Source: Robiginitomaculum sp. (GTDB taxonomy: Bacteria; Pseudomonadota; Alphaproteobacteria; Caulobacterales; Maricaulaceae). Taken from it: 64,000 nucleotides of DNA. The position numbers and the translations under genes were made by a program. The stretch covers positions 408,499 through 472,498 of the forward strand of contig JAJFFT010000004.1 of assembly GCA_021776525.1 (NCBI GenBank). Reading direction: 5' to 3'. Numbering within the stretch: position 1 is the first letter of the stretch; every line of letters begins with the position of its first letter. The notes beneath the pieces were generated by a model that was given only the letters and a program-made list of their open reading frames with translations, made no database searches and was not told the DNA's origin. Of this stretch, positions 1-7,269 are shown one piece after another.

Positions 1-143
1 TAGGCCGAGCCTTCGGCGGCTACGGCACCGCCCATCAAAGCCAGATAGGCAATGCCTGCAAACCCCAATATGCTGGTCACCCCAAGTCCGGCATAAAGGC
101 TGCGGCGGCGTTTTGAAGATGGTGTGCGGGGTGTCTCGGTCAT
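1..143 (-). CDS. N-terminus of an unidentified membrane-anchored or exported protein (partial)
   Basis: Reading leftwards from the ATG at 143 gives about 47 residues that run off the window start. They show a polar N-tail, a KRRR stretch and then a hydrophobic segment (residues about 17-42), as expected for a signal anchor or signal peptide. A GGAG sits about 7 bases before the ATG. The gene diverges from the histidine-phosphatase gene, so 144-329 should carry promoters for both; no clear -35/-10 pair stood out. The function cannot be told from this fragment. Confidence 0.6.
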   Translation of the reverse strand, partial: MTETPRTPSSKRRRSLYAGLGVTSILGFAGIAYLALMGGAVAAEGSA

Positions 144-329
144 GGGGCGCTCCAATGCGTTTAACCGTCTATAGCGCGATTGCGGATCATTCTCCACTTA
201 TTTCTGGTCGGCTCAATCACTATGCCGTGGCGGCCTGTTGCAGGGGTGCTCTATGGGCATTTACGGATTTAGGCTGGCCCGGCCGGGCGCAAACGGCTAG
301 GTTCCGCGGTACACAATCCGGGGGATGTC

Positions 330-986
330 ATGAAGTTGTTTGCGTGTATGGGGTTTGCATTTCTGCTGGCGGTCTGTGCTCATCAGTCGGACCAACAGAC
401 GTTTGACCGCCCGGCTTTGCTGAATCAGGTTGCGGATGCACAAAGGTTAGATGTGGTCCGGGCGGATCGCCATATTCTTGTGGTCCGTCATGCCCGAAAA
501 TCATCACCGGAGTGCAATGCCATGGATTGCCAGCTCAGCCCCATGGGCGAGGCGATGGTGGCGCGCTTGCATGGACTTGTCGGGCCAGCGCCATTTGACG
601 CCGCCTATGCCAGTGCTGCGTGCCGCACCCGCGACACCGCCCGCGCCGGGGGGGTAAAGGTACAATCGCATCGGGCCGCTGATCGTCTGTCCAAGGGGTG
701 CGAAGCGGGCGAGCGCATTGATCGTCTGCGCAGCGATGCCTATGCCGATGCGCGCACTAGCGATAAGCACTGGACCATAGTTGCCGAACATTCCAACACG
801 GTCTGCCAATGGCTGGCAGAATTTGTGCCAGACGACACCGCGGCGCGCCAAAGCGCCGGTTGCCAGGGCGGGCGGCTTCCCTCATCGGCCTATGGCGTTG
901 TATACTGGCTGTATCGTACCGACGGGCAATGGCATTTGACGCATTTAGACAATGCGTTTGATGTTGCCCAACAACAAACGCCGTAA
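330..986 (+). CDS. Histidine phosphatase superfamily protein, probable lipoprotein
   Basis: The 218-residue product has the histidine-phosphatase signature RHAR at residues 53-56 (H54 the expected phospho-acceptor), an arginine-rich YASAACRTRDTA segment near 93-104 and a second catalytic-type histidine in AEHSN (H154). The N-terminus is a short hydrophobic signal ending in LAVC (C16). This resembles a lipobox with an unusual -1 valine, so lipoprotein anchoring is likely but not certain. A run of G lies just before the ATG. The substrate is unknown; periplasmic phosphatase activity is inferred from the fold. The VWA gene follows after about 20 bases and may be co-transcribed. Confidence 0.8.
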   Translation: MKLFACMGFAFLLAVCAHQSDQQTFDRPALLNQVADAQRLDVVRADRHILVVRHARKSSPECNAMDCQLSPMGEAMVARLHGLVGPAPFDAAYASAACRTRDTARAGGVKVQSHRAADRLSKGCEAGERIDRLRSDAYADARTSDKHWTIVAEHSNTVCQWLAEFVPDDTAARQSAGCQGGRLPSSAYGVVYWLYRTDGQWHLTHLDNAFDVAQQQTP

Positions 987-1009
987 TCCATAATAAAGTG
1001 CCCTGATTG

Positions 1010-2191
1010 ATGTTTACCCACTTCTTCTCCGAACTGCGTGCCGCGAAAATCCCGGTCTCTTTGCGCGAATACTTGACCCTGATCGAGGCATTGGACAAAA
1101 AAGTAATCCCCGACCGGGTTGAGGATTTTTACTATTTATCCCGTTCGGCGCTGGTCAAGGACGAACGCGATCTGGACAAGTTTGATCGGGTGTTTGGTAC
1201 CGTGTTCAAGGGCGTTGAACGGACCTCGGATTTGGTAGACGAAGCGCAAATTCCAGAGGAATGGCTGCGCAAGCTGGCGGAAAAATATCTCACGGAAGAA
1301 GAAAAACGCGAGATCGAAGCCCTTGGCGGCTGGGACAAATTGATGGAGACGCTGGCCGAACGTCTCAAAGAACAAAACGAGCGCCATGAAGGTGGCAGCA
1401 AATGGATTGGCACGGCGGGCACCTCGCCCTTTGGGGCCCATGGTTATAACCCCGAAGGGGTGCGCATTGGTCAAAAAGAGGGTCGCCATGGTCGCGCCGT
1501 CAAAGTCTGGGACAAGCGCGAGTTCAAAAACCTGGCCGGGGATCGCGAGCTGGGCACACGCAATATCAAAATGGCCCTACGCCGTTTGCGCAAATTTGCC
1601 CGTGATAGCGCCGAAGAAGAACTGGACCTGCAAGGCACCATCGATGCCACCGCCAAACAGGGCTGGCTGGATATTTTGATGCGCCCAGAGCGGCGCAATA
1701 CGGTCAAGGTGGCGCTGTTTTTGGATGTTGGCGGCTCGATGGACCCGTTCATTGATAAATGCGAAGAATTATTCAGCGCGGCCCGGACCGAGTTCAAACG
1801 CCTCGATCATTATTATTTCCACAATTGCCTTTATGAAGCCATCTGGCGCGATAATAAACGTCGCCGTTCCGAGGTCATTCCCACCTGGGATGTGATGCAC
1901 ACTTTGCCATCGGATACCAAAATAGTCTTTGTTGGCGATGCCTCAATGAGCCCATACGAGGTGACGGTGCCCGGTGGTTCGGTCGAACACTGGAATGAAG
2001 AGGCCGGGGCGCTCTGGCTGCAACGCATGGTCGATACATATACCGACGTGATCTGGTTAAACCCGACACCGGAAAAATATTGGGACTATACGGCCAGTAT
2101 TTCCATGATCGGCGATATTATCGGCCGCCATCGGATGTTTGCACTGACCCTGGAAGGCATTGAAAACGCCATGAAGGAATTAGCGCGTTAG
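1010..2191 (+). CDS. CoxE-type VWA domain protein
   Basis: This 393-residue protein matches the VWA/CoxE-like family common in alphaproteobacteria. It has a charged helical N-terminal half and a C-terminal VWA fold with a MIDAS-type DVGGS motif at about residues 239-243, followed by the EELFSAARTEF and YYFHNCLYE stretches typical of the family. A TTG sits one codon upstream; ATG 1010 is preferred. Such proteins usually work with a MoxR-type AAA+ ATPase as metal-insertion or remodelling chaperones, but no MoxR gene is adjacent. Its stop overlaps, tail to tail, the stop of array gene H by 4 bases. Confidence 0.85.
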   Translation: MFTHFFSELRAAKIPVSLREYLTLIEALDKKVIPDRVEDFYYLSRSALVKDERDLDKFDRVFGTVFKGVERTSDLVDEAQIPEEWLRKLAEKYLTEEEKREIEALGGWDKLMETLAERLKEQNERHEGGSKWIGTAGTSPFGAHGYNPEGVRIGQKEGRHGRAVKVWDKREFKNLAGDRELGTRNIKMALRRLRKFARDSAEEELDLQGTIDATAKQGWLDILMRPERRNTVKVALFLDVGGSMDPFIDKCEELFSAARTEFKRLDHYYFHNCLYEAIWRDNKRRRSEVIPTWDVMHTLPSDTKIVFVGDASMSPYEVTVPGGSVEHWNEEAGALWLQRMVDTYTDVIWLNPTPEKYWDYTASISMIGDIIGRHRMFALTLEGIENAMKELAR

Positions 2192-2934
2192 CGATCACTA
2201 GCGCTCAGTTCATTATCCAGTAAAAGCAATATGTCCTGATATTTCTGTACCCGACTGTTTTCACCACGGGCAATGGCCATGATCGCAAGCTGGTTTGCGG
2301 AAATAGCGCCGACATAGTGTGTATCCTTACATAAAACTGGAAAGTCATAGGATATGGATATATCTGCAACTGGATATTCGGATGCCGTCACAATGCCGGC
2401 GGGCAGATCTCTGACCATACGCTGATCAATATAAACCATCTGCGGCGAAAACCTTGCGGTGATAAATTCAAGAAGCTTGGCCGAACCCTCGTAACCTTCG
2501 AGTAAGTCATTGATCGCTTTTCGTAGCTCAAGATTGCGGATCAGGCCCATTCTACCGGTTGATTGAAGCTCATCCAAAGTGCCGCGCACCAGCGAGAGCG
2601 GTTGGGTTTGTCCGATTGTGCGAAGCCCCTCATCAAATGCCGGGCGCGCAGCCTCGTTCAATGCACAGGCTTGCAAAGCTTTGATCATCACGCCTTGATT
2701 ATCGACCTGTTTTTGTACTGTATCAACACTCTGTACCGCCGCTAATTTTGACCGCGTCAGATCATCTCGTAACCGTTCCAAATATTGGCGCTCAAGCCGA
2801 TGTTCAAGCCGCAACTCATTCCAGTTCTGCACCTGCAAACCAACAAAAACCCCAACCACGACGATCAGGAAATCCAGGAAAATCGCGGTCCATTCCTGCT
2901 CTCTAAAATGCTTAATGACGCGGCGCAGGATCAT
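2188..2934 (-). CDS. DUF6090-like single-pass membrane protein (array paralog H)
   Basis: Last of eight paralogs in the minus-strand array, 248 residues. It has a short basic/aromatic cytoplasmic tail (MILRRVIKHFREQEW), one membrane helix (about residues 18-36) ending in GLQVQNWNE, then an ectodomain of about 210 residues expected in the periplasm. It shares the family motif ELQSTGRMGLIRN (residues 122-134) and has two cysteines, C90 and C202. No catalytic motif is visible. A TTG at 2940 could extend it by two codons; ATG 2934 matches the paralogs. It follows ccdB with 2 bases between. DUF6090 membership is from memory of the NWNE and TGxxxLIxN motifs; the function is unknown. Confidence 0.8.
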   Translation of the reverse strand: MILRRVIKHFREQEWTAIFLDFLIVVVGVFVGLQVQNWNELRLEHRLERQYLERLRDDLTRSKLAAVQSVDTVQKQVDNQGVMIKALQACALNEAARPAFDEGLRTIGQTQPLSLVRGTLDELQSTGRMGLIRNLELRKAINDLLEGYEGSAKLLEFITARFSPQMVYIDQRMVRDLPAGIVTASEYPVADISISYDFPVLCKDTHYVGAISANQLAIMAIARGENSRVQKYQDILLLLDNELSASDR

Positions 2935-2936
2935 GG

Positions 2937-3245
2937 TCAAAACCCCTGAAACAGAAAATCAAGGGCGGCGGTAATGTCGTCGCGATGGTCTGCCTCGATA
3001 TTCATGACCGGTTTGCCCAATTGGTGCACGGGCAGCGCCGCGATATCCGTGGTCATCATGATAAAGGTCTCACCTTGCACCTCAAGGATGGGTTTTAAAC
3101 GCGGCAGAGCTTCATTGCCTGCCACTTGCAAAGGCATAAGCGGTACCACAACACGGCTGGCCAGATCGTCCAGTAGGTCGGCTTGCACATCGAGCACCAA
3201 AGGCACAGCCTTGCTGGCAAAGTGATGCACGTCAAAACGCGCCAT
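2937..3245 (-). CDS. ccdB: CcdB-family toxin
   Basis: The 102-residue product matches CcdB, the gyrase-poisoning toxin of the F-plasmid type. It has MARFDVH at the start, a central LDVQADLLDD, the conserved MMTTDIAALPVHQLG block and a short C-terminal helix. The ATG at 3245 overlaps the ccdA stop (TGATG), the usual translational coupling. In the F-plasmid protein the last three residues (Trp-Gly-Ile) are needed for toxicity. Here the end is QGF, so the tryptophan is absent; many chromosomal homologues differ there, and toxicity cannot be judged. The pair sits inside the paralog array. Confidence 0.85.
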   Translation of the reverse strand: MARFDVHHFASKAVPLVLDVQADLLDDLASRVVVPLMPLQVAGNEALPRLKPILEVQGETFIMMTTDIAALPVHQLGKPVMNIEADHRDDITAALDFLFQGF

Positions 3246-3499
3246 CAGGTTTGCCGCGCCCATTCGGGGGAAAGCAACATGCCTTCCTGGTCAATGCGGT
3301 CATTGTGTGCGGTGATGGCGGCGCGGTTTTCCGCCAACCATTTTTGCTCTTGGGCCTCTTTGATGGCTTGTATCATGCCGGCCTCCGCCGCCTTGGACGC
3401 ATTCAAGTGCAGCGCTTTGACCGTCTCCATGACATCTGCCCGGATTGTCAAATTGACGCTACGTCGCCGCGAAGCAGATGCACAGGGTTTAGCAGGCAT
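3245..3499 (-). CDS. ccdA: CcdA-family antitoxin
   Basis: This small 84-residue protein carries the CcdA features: a ribbon-helix-helix-like N-terminal half (RRRSVNLTIRADVMETVKAL) for DNA binding and a flexible C-terminal toxin-binding tail (WLAENRAAITAHNDRI). ATG 3499 is chosen because GGAGG lies 5 bases upstream; an earlier in-frame ATG at 3511 overlaps that ribosome-binding site. It is translationally coupled to ccdB. Autoregulation is expected for the family, and the AT-rich region just upstream is the likely operator. Confidence 0.87.
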   Translation of the reverse strand: MPAKPCASASRRRSVNLTIRADVMETVKALHLNASKAAEAGMIQAIKEAQEQKWLAENRAAITAHNDRIDQEGMLLSPEWARQT

Positions 3500-3512
3500 G
3501 GTTTCCTCCATA

Positions 3513-3575
3513 TTATATATGCATTATATATAGGTATAAATTATGCGCATGTCTAATAGCGCGGCGCAGGATCAT
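3513..3575 (-). pseudogene. Cut-off start of a DUF6090-like gene (remnant 5)
   Basis: ATGATCCTGCGCCGC, identical to the first five codons of the intact paralogs, overlaps the stop of paralog G (ATGA). After about nine codons that still resemble the family (MILRRAIRHAH) the frame enters AT-rich ccdA leader DNA and stops after 20 codons. The simplest reading is that a paralog began here and its body was lost or replaced when ccdAB arrived. Confidence 0.65.
3527..3555 (-). promoter_or_regulatory. Possible ccdAB promoter/operator
   Basis: Reading leftwards, TAGACA (3555-3550) is followed after 17 bases by TATATA (3532-3527). Both lie in an unusually AT-rich stretch, unlike the GC-rich surroundings, that contains an imperfect inverted repeat around ATGCAT. 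It lies directly before the ccdA ribosome-binding site and would let ccdAB be transcribed separately from the array. This is inferred from sequence only. Confidence 0.35.
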
Positions 3576-4339
3576 GGGATGGTTTCCTCGGTGATATTTA
3601 CATTCCACCGGTTATGCAGTTCGGCTTCCAGCATGGGCAAGAGCGCATTATATTCATCCAGTATCGGCAGATAAGCGCGCCGACGTTCTTGCGTGATATT
3701 ACTGATGGCGGAAATGGCAGACGCCGTTTTAATCTCCTGACAAAGCGTATTGATGTCATAGGTCACACCGAAAAAAGAACCAAGAAACGGGTCATTATAA
3801 GTGCGGTCAATATCGTAAACGACCTGTTCTTCAACAATAAATCGATAGTGCTCGGTTAGACGGGATATTTGGTCAAATCCGGCGGAACGCCACTCTACCA
3901 TACCGACTATTTTGGCAAGTTTCTCTTTGATAAAATTGTTTTGGATGAGGTTGTTTTTACCGGCGGCGGCCATTTCATCAATCGTCCGCCTGAATAGGCG
4001 CGGAGGGTTAATAAAGCCGAGGGTATTCACGCCCCGCTGGAACGCTTCTGATTGTTCAGGCACCAACGCACAGGAATTTAGCGCTTTCAGGATCGCGGCC
4101 TGATCAGATAATTGCTGGGCCAGGAATTGAAGGTCACGCGTCTGGCCAGCAATGCCTTCGACAAAGTCCTCGTGAAGGTTTACCAAGAATTCGCGCTCTT
4201 GTTTCCGTTCAATGCGGGCGTCATTCCAGGTGTTGACCTGAAGCCCCAGATAGACCCCCAAGACAACAATCAACGTCTCAACCAAAACGGTGAACCAGTC
4301 TTGCGTGCGAAAGGCATCGGCAATGCGGCGCAGGATCAT
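3572..4339 (-). CDS. DUF6090-like single-pass membrane protein (array paralog G)
   Basis: The 255-residue protein has a cytoplasmic tail MILRRIADAFRTQDW, a membrane helix ending in GLQVNTWND, and a periplasmic ectodomain with EMAAAGKNNLIQN (122-134) and cysteines C90 and C200. The ectodomain is close to paralog A over its full length (for example LSDQAAILK and FINPPRLFRRT), so these two are recent duplicates. The frame stays open for 40 codons upstream of ATG 4339, but those codons come from a hairpin repeat (WIPDQVRDD-type peptide) and are unlikely to be native. The stop overlaps remnant 5. Function unknown. Confidence 0.8.
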   Translation of the reverse strand: MILRRIADAFRTQDWFTVLVETLIVVLGVYLGLQVNTWNDARIERKQEREFLVNLHEDFVEGIAGQTRDLQFLAQQLSDQAAILKALNSCALVPEQSEAFQRGVNTLGFINPPRLFRRTIDEMAAAGKNNLIQNNFIKEKLAKIVGMVEWRSAGFDQISRLTEHYRFIVEEQVVYDIDRTYNDPFLGSFFGVTYDINTLCQEIKTASAISAISNITQERRRAYLPILDEYNALLPMLEAELHNRWNVNITEETIP

Positions 4340-4366
4340 TGTTTTGGCCCCCCATCTCTCTCTTTG

Positions 4367-4460
4367 TGTGTCATCCCGGACTTGATCCGGGATCCATTTT
4401 TGCGGCGCAAAGTCATTATAAACCCCGGATAAATTCTGTCGAACTTTCCGGGGTGACACA
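4367..4460. repeat. Hairpin (MITE/REP-like) repeat copy R1
   Basis: This 94-base element is bounded by TGTGTCATCCCGGA and its near inverted complement TCCGGGGTGACACA, with an inner palindrome ATCCCGGA/TCCGGGAT. It lies between remnant 4 and paralog G, and translates in frame into the spurious upstream extension of G. Its flank on the paralog G side (a CTCTCTCTTTG stretch) is also found beside copy R5. Confidence 0.8.
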
Positions 4461-4493
4461 TTGGGGTATGTAAGGAACGCGGCGCAGGATCAT
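4416..4493 (-). pseudogene. Cut-off start of a DUF6090-like gene (remnant 4)
   Basis: ATGATCCTGCGCCGCGTT overlaps the stop of paralog F (ATGA), then runs into CCTTACA and repeat R1, ending after 25 codons. The junction sequence GCGCCGCGTTCCTTACA is the same as in remnant 2 at 10.5 kb, so the two share an origin. Confidence 0.65.
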
Positions 4494-5191
4494 GGTTTGA
4501 CTACCATTTCTGCCTCGAGCAAATGTATGGTGCCCGCATAGCCTTCCCGTAATTCTTTGAAGCTGGCAATTTCGTTGGATACGATAGTTTCATACATTGT
4601 GATGGCGATGAGCATATCATTTTTATCTCCGGCAGCCGCAAACGCCTTTTCGGCTGGAAGGTCATCCAGAAGAGCGACAAACCGCACTATAGGCGCAGCA
4701 TAAGGCCGGGTAAATTCGCGTCGGGCTTGCTGTGCGCGTTGAGAACCCCTGACCATTGTCGCATGTTCAACCAAGGCCACTCGCAAGGCTTCATTTGAAA
4801 TCAAAGCCATTTTTCCACTGGCCTGAATCTCAACATAGGTGTCAGAAAGCCCCGGAGAGCCGGGAATACTCCCGAAATTTTCAAACAGAGCGTTCAACTC
4901 ATCCCGATCAAGTCCGGCGGGAGAATCCCGCATCATTTGGTGCACTTTCGCATTGGCTGGAATGGAGCCTTCAAGGTAGGCAATTTTTTGGTCAAGCTCA
5001 TCACGCACACTCATCAAATCGCTGTGCAACCTTTCGACAATACCCTGTTCTTGTCTGCGCTCAGATAAGGCCTCGCTCCAATTGGTAATCTGAAAGGCGA
5101 TCAGAATACCGAAAACCACGATCAGGAAATCCAGGAAAATGGCGGTCCATTCCTGGTTACGAAAATGCTTGATGATGCGGCGCAGGATCAT
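4490..5191 (-). CDS. DUF6090-like single-pass membrane protein (array paralog F)
   Basis: The 233-residue protein is the shortest paralog. It keeps the tail MILRRIIKHFRNQEW, a membrane helix ending in AFQITNWSE and the ectodomain motif EIQASGKMALISN, but it is the only one of the eight with no cysteine. The ectodomain is otherwise unlike its neighbours. ATG 5191 follows a GGGAG-like ribosome-binding site; upstream lie repeat R2 and the short-chain dehydrogenase fragment, so coupling to the preceding gene is broken here (38 bases). Function unknown. Confidence 0.78.
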   Translation of the reverse strand: MILRRIIKHFRNQEWTAIFLDFLIVVFGILIAFQITNWSEALSERRQEQGIVERLHSDLMSVRDELDQKIAYLEGSIPANAKVHQMMRDSPAGLDRDELNALFENFGSIPGSPGLSDTYVEIQASGKMALISNEALRVALVEHATMVRGSQRAQQARREFTRPYAAPIVRFVALLDDLPAEKAFAAAGDKNDMLIAITMYETIVSNEIASFKELREGYAGTIHLLEAEMVVKP

Positions 5192-5225
5192 TGTTTTTGC
5201 TCCCGTTTTTTATTCAATTCCACTT

Positions 5226-5318
5226 TGTGTCATCCCGGACTTGATCCGGGATCCAGTGTGCGGTGTAGCTTCACCATAGACCCCGGATAATTTCTGGTGA
5301 AATTTCCGGGGTGACACA
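5226..5318. repeat. Hairpin (MITE/REP-like) repeat copy R2
   Basis: This copy is almost identical over its whole length to R3 at 6384, including about 12 bases of outer flank (TTCAATTCCACTT). The ends are TGTGTCATCCCGGA and TCCGGGGTGACACA. It forms the breakpoint that truncates the short-chain dehydrogenase fragment. Confidence 0.85.
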
Positions 5319-5394
5319 TCGCTTCGGCGGTTGCGTATCCAATGCCGCTGCTGGCCCCGGTAATAATGGCGACTTTTCCTGAAAGCGCACTCAT
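5230..5394 (-). pseudogene. Truncated short-chain dehydrogenase/reductase (N-terminal fragment)
   Basis: From ATG 5394 the frame encodes MSALSGKVAIITGASSGIG..., the unmistakable start of an SDR enzyme: first beta strand and the cofactor-binding TGxxxGIG motif. Similarity ends after about 25 codons, where repeat R2 begins; the frame then runs through the repeat to a stop at 5230. The substrate-binding and YxxxK catalytic parts are missing, so it cannot be an active enzyme. The start overlaps the stop of the upstream TM-SnoaL gene (ATGA), which shows the intact gene was once part of this operon. Confidence 0.85.
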
Positions 5395-6335
5395 GGGTCA
5401 GTTTTCCCTTTCAACTTTTCTATACGGGCCTCGTCCTCCAGAAGGATATGAAACTTGCCCTGTTCGCGTTTGAGCAGGCCGGTATAGCTATAACGCTGCG
5501 TATCGCTTTTTGTGCCCCAATTAAACTGGCCCATCACCAGAACGCTATCTTCGTCTGTGACCGTATAGGTGAGGTCAAACCATTCAAAACTGGTCGGGCC
5601 GGCCCATTGCTCTTTGTAAACCGTATTAATGTCGTCAAAAGACCGGAATGTTTTTTTGCCGTTCAGGATCATATACGCGCCATTACGGTCATAGCGCTTT
5701 GCCAGTGCCGCTGCGTCACGGGCGCGAAGATCATCAGCGTACGCCGCCATAAAACGGCGGGCTTCAACGACCGTATTACCGGTATCCGCGCTGCTATTCT
5801 GGGGTTTGCTTTTGGGCGCAATGTGTAATTCATCCATGTAATCGGCTAAAAAGTTCTCATCTACGCCATCTATGATCGGTCCGGCTACCTCCATCATTGA
5901 GGTGCCTTCCCAGCCGGGGCCCTGAAAACTCCACCATTTTTTGCTGAACTGGCTGCCAAAATAGTATTGCGCGGAGTTCAGCACATGCTGGCGGGCATCC
6001 CCACGGCTGGCCAGCCCGGCCTTTTCCATCTGAAAGCGCAAATCCCATTGCAGCATGGTTGAGACAAGCAAGGCTTCCACCGTACGTATTTCCGCATCAG
6101 TCAGCGCTTCCGGGTTGCGGATTGACTTTATCCAAACCTCCGAAATTTCCGGCTTGGCGATATTTAGCTCTATATCCACCAGCATTTTGTTTTTATCCGC
6201 TTCCATCGCAGCGCGGCTAAGGTTTGCATTTTGCCGCACTTCAACAATCAGCACCAGAAGGCCGAGAATAACGCCGATATTGGCGCCAAACGTCAGCCAG
6301 GGGTTGAGGCGCTCCACCTTAATGCGTTTGGTCAT
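5391..6335 (-). CDS. Membrane-anchored protein with C-terminal SnoaL-like domain
   Basis: The 314-residue protein has one N-terminal membrane helix (about 14-32, then EVRQNANLSRAA), a helical middle region (to about 175) of a type common in uncharacterised bacterial proteins, and an NTF2/SnoaL-like C-terminal domain (about 185-305, with RRFMAAYADDLRARDAAALAKRYDRNGAYM). The fold suggests a small ligand-binding or isomerase-like domain, but no activity can be assigned. It sits between paralogs E and F, starting at the in-frame stop of the repeat-derived ORF at 6332-6511 and ending on the SDR fragment start. Confidence 0.7.
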   Translation of the reverse strand: MTKRIKVERLNPWLTFGANIGVILGLLVLIVEVRQNANLSRAAMEADKNKMLVDIELNIAKPEISEVWIKSIRNPEALTDAEIRTVEALLVSTMLQWDLRFQMEKAGLASRGDARQHVLNSAQYYFGSQFSKKWWSFQGPGWEGTSMMEVAGPIIDGVDENFLADYMDELHIAPKSKPQNSSADTGNTVVEARRFMAAYADDLRARDAAALAKRYDRNGAYMILNGKKTFRSFDDINTVYKEQWAGPTSFEWFDLTYTVTDEDSVLVMGQFNWGTKSDTQRYSYTGLLKREQGKFHILLEDEARIEKLKGKTDP

Positions 6336-6511
6336 TTATTATTTCCCAATTCTGAATCGCCCAGTTTGTTTTCAATTCCACTTTGTGTCATCCCGGACTT
6401 GATCCGGGATCCAGTGTGCGGTGTAGCTTCACCATGGACCCCGGATGATTTCTGGTGAAATTTCCGGGGTGACACGGGTAGGATAAATTCAGTGACGCGG
6501 CGCAGGATCAT
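6332..6511 (-). pseudogene. Cut-off DUF6090-like start fused through repeat R3 (remnant 3)
   Basis: ATGATCCTGCGCCGCGTC overlaps the stop of paralog E. After about seven family-like codons the frame enters repeat R3 and stays open for 59 codons in all. Its TGA overlaps the ATG of the TM-SnoaL gene (ATGA), so both ends have the stop/start overlap seen across the array. It may be translated only to keep ribosomes on the message; the peptide is probably not functional. Confidence 0.55.
6384..6475. repeat. Hairpin (MITE/REP-like) repeat copy R3
   Basis: Near-identical twin of R2: the same ends (TGTGTCATCCCGGA / TCCGGGGTGACAC), the same inner GTGTGCGGTGTAGCTTCACC and the same left flank. It lies inside the remnant 3 reading frame without breaking it. 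Confidence 0.85.
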
Positions 6512-7269
6512 TGGGCTGGCTCCTCATGGGTGAGAGCTAATACCTCGTCGAGCACGTGATGAAGTTCAGTGAGACTGTTGCTGACGCGAACATTATCCCG
6601 CATGTGAAATCCATAATTTTGTTGATTGGTTTGAAAATCATTCAGAAACAATTGATCCACCCGCATTGCCGCTAGGTCGCACCGATAAATGGCGCGTTCT
6701 TGGGTTAGTGTTCCTTGCTTGGACAGCGTTTGAAAGGTTGGTTTCACCACCTCGAGTACGTGTGGGTGTTTGCCAAGTAAATTCCCAATAATTTCGACTA
6801 TTCCCGGCCGAGAATCGCGCGCTCGCGCTCTCGTTAACAGAAAGCTCTGAAGCGCCTTCGATACACGCTTATTTCGAAATAGGGACAGCTGTCCAGACCC
6901 TTGAAGTTCAATCAATGCGGCGATATCGTCGGTCGGGTTTGACACAAAAAAAGAATGGGCGATACTCGTGCATTCCGCTTGGGTCATCTCACGGTCATCT
7001 TGATTAAATAACAATTGTGTAGATGCTAAAAGACCAGAGAGCCAGAGTTCACGAACCTCAAGCATGGGGGCGCGCGTCTTTTGTAACTCGGTAACTTCAT
7101 CATGCAGTCGTTGGGTATAATTGGTCTCCAGCTGTCGACGTCCCTGCTCGTTCGCCCACTCTTGCACCTGCAAACCCACAAACACCCCGACCACGACGAT
7201 CAGAAAATCGAGAAAAATCGCTGTCCATTCTTGATTGCGAAAATGCTTGATGACACGGCGCAGGATCAT
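6508..7269 (-). CDS. DUF6090-like single-pass membrane protein (array paralog E)
   Basis: The 253-residue protein has the tail MILRRVIKHFRNQEW, a helix ending in GLQVQEWAN and an ectodomain with ELQGSGQLSLFRN and cysteines C100 and C197. Start and stop both overlap neighbours by 4 bases (paralog D upstream, remnant 3 downstream). The first 80 bases of the gene closely match paralogs A, D, F and H, while the ectodomain is largely its own. Function unknown. Confidence 0.8.
   Translation of the reverse strand: MILRRVIKHFRNQEWTAIFLDFLIVVVGVFVGLQVQEWANEQGRRQLETNYTQRLHDEVTELQKTRAPMLEVRELWLSGLLASTQLLFNQDDREMTQAECTSIAHSFFVSNPTDDIAALIELQGSGQLSLFRNKRVSKALQSFLLTRARARDSRPGIVEIIGNLLGKHPHVLEVVKPTFQTLSKQGTLTQERAIYRCDLAAMRVDQLFLNDFQTNQQNYGFHMRDNVRVSNSLTELHHVLDEVLALTHEEPAQ

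Noticed and set aside
113..406. 97-codon plus-strand frame before the phosphatase gene
   Set aside because: It overlaps the divergent gene start and the phosphatase signal peptide in another frame, with no family features.
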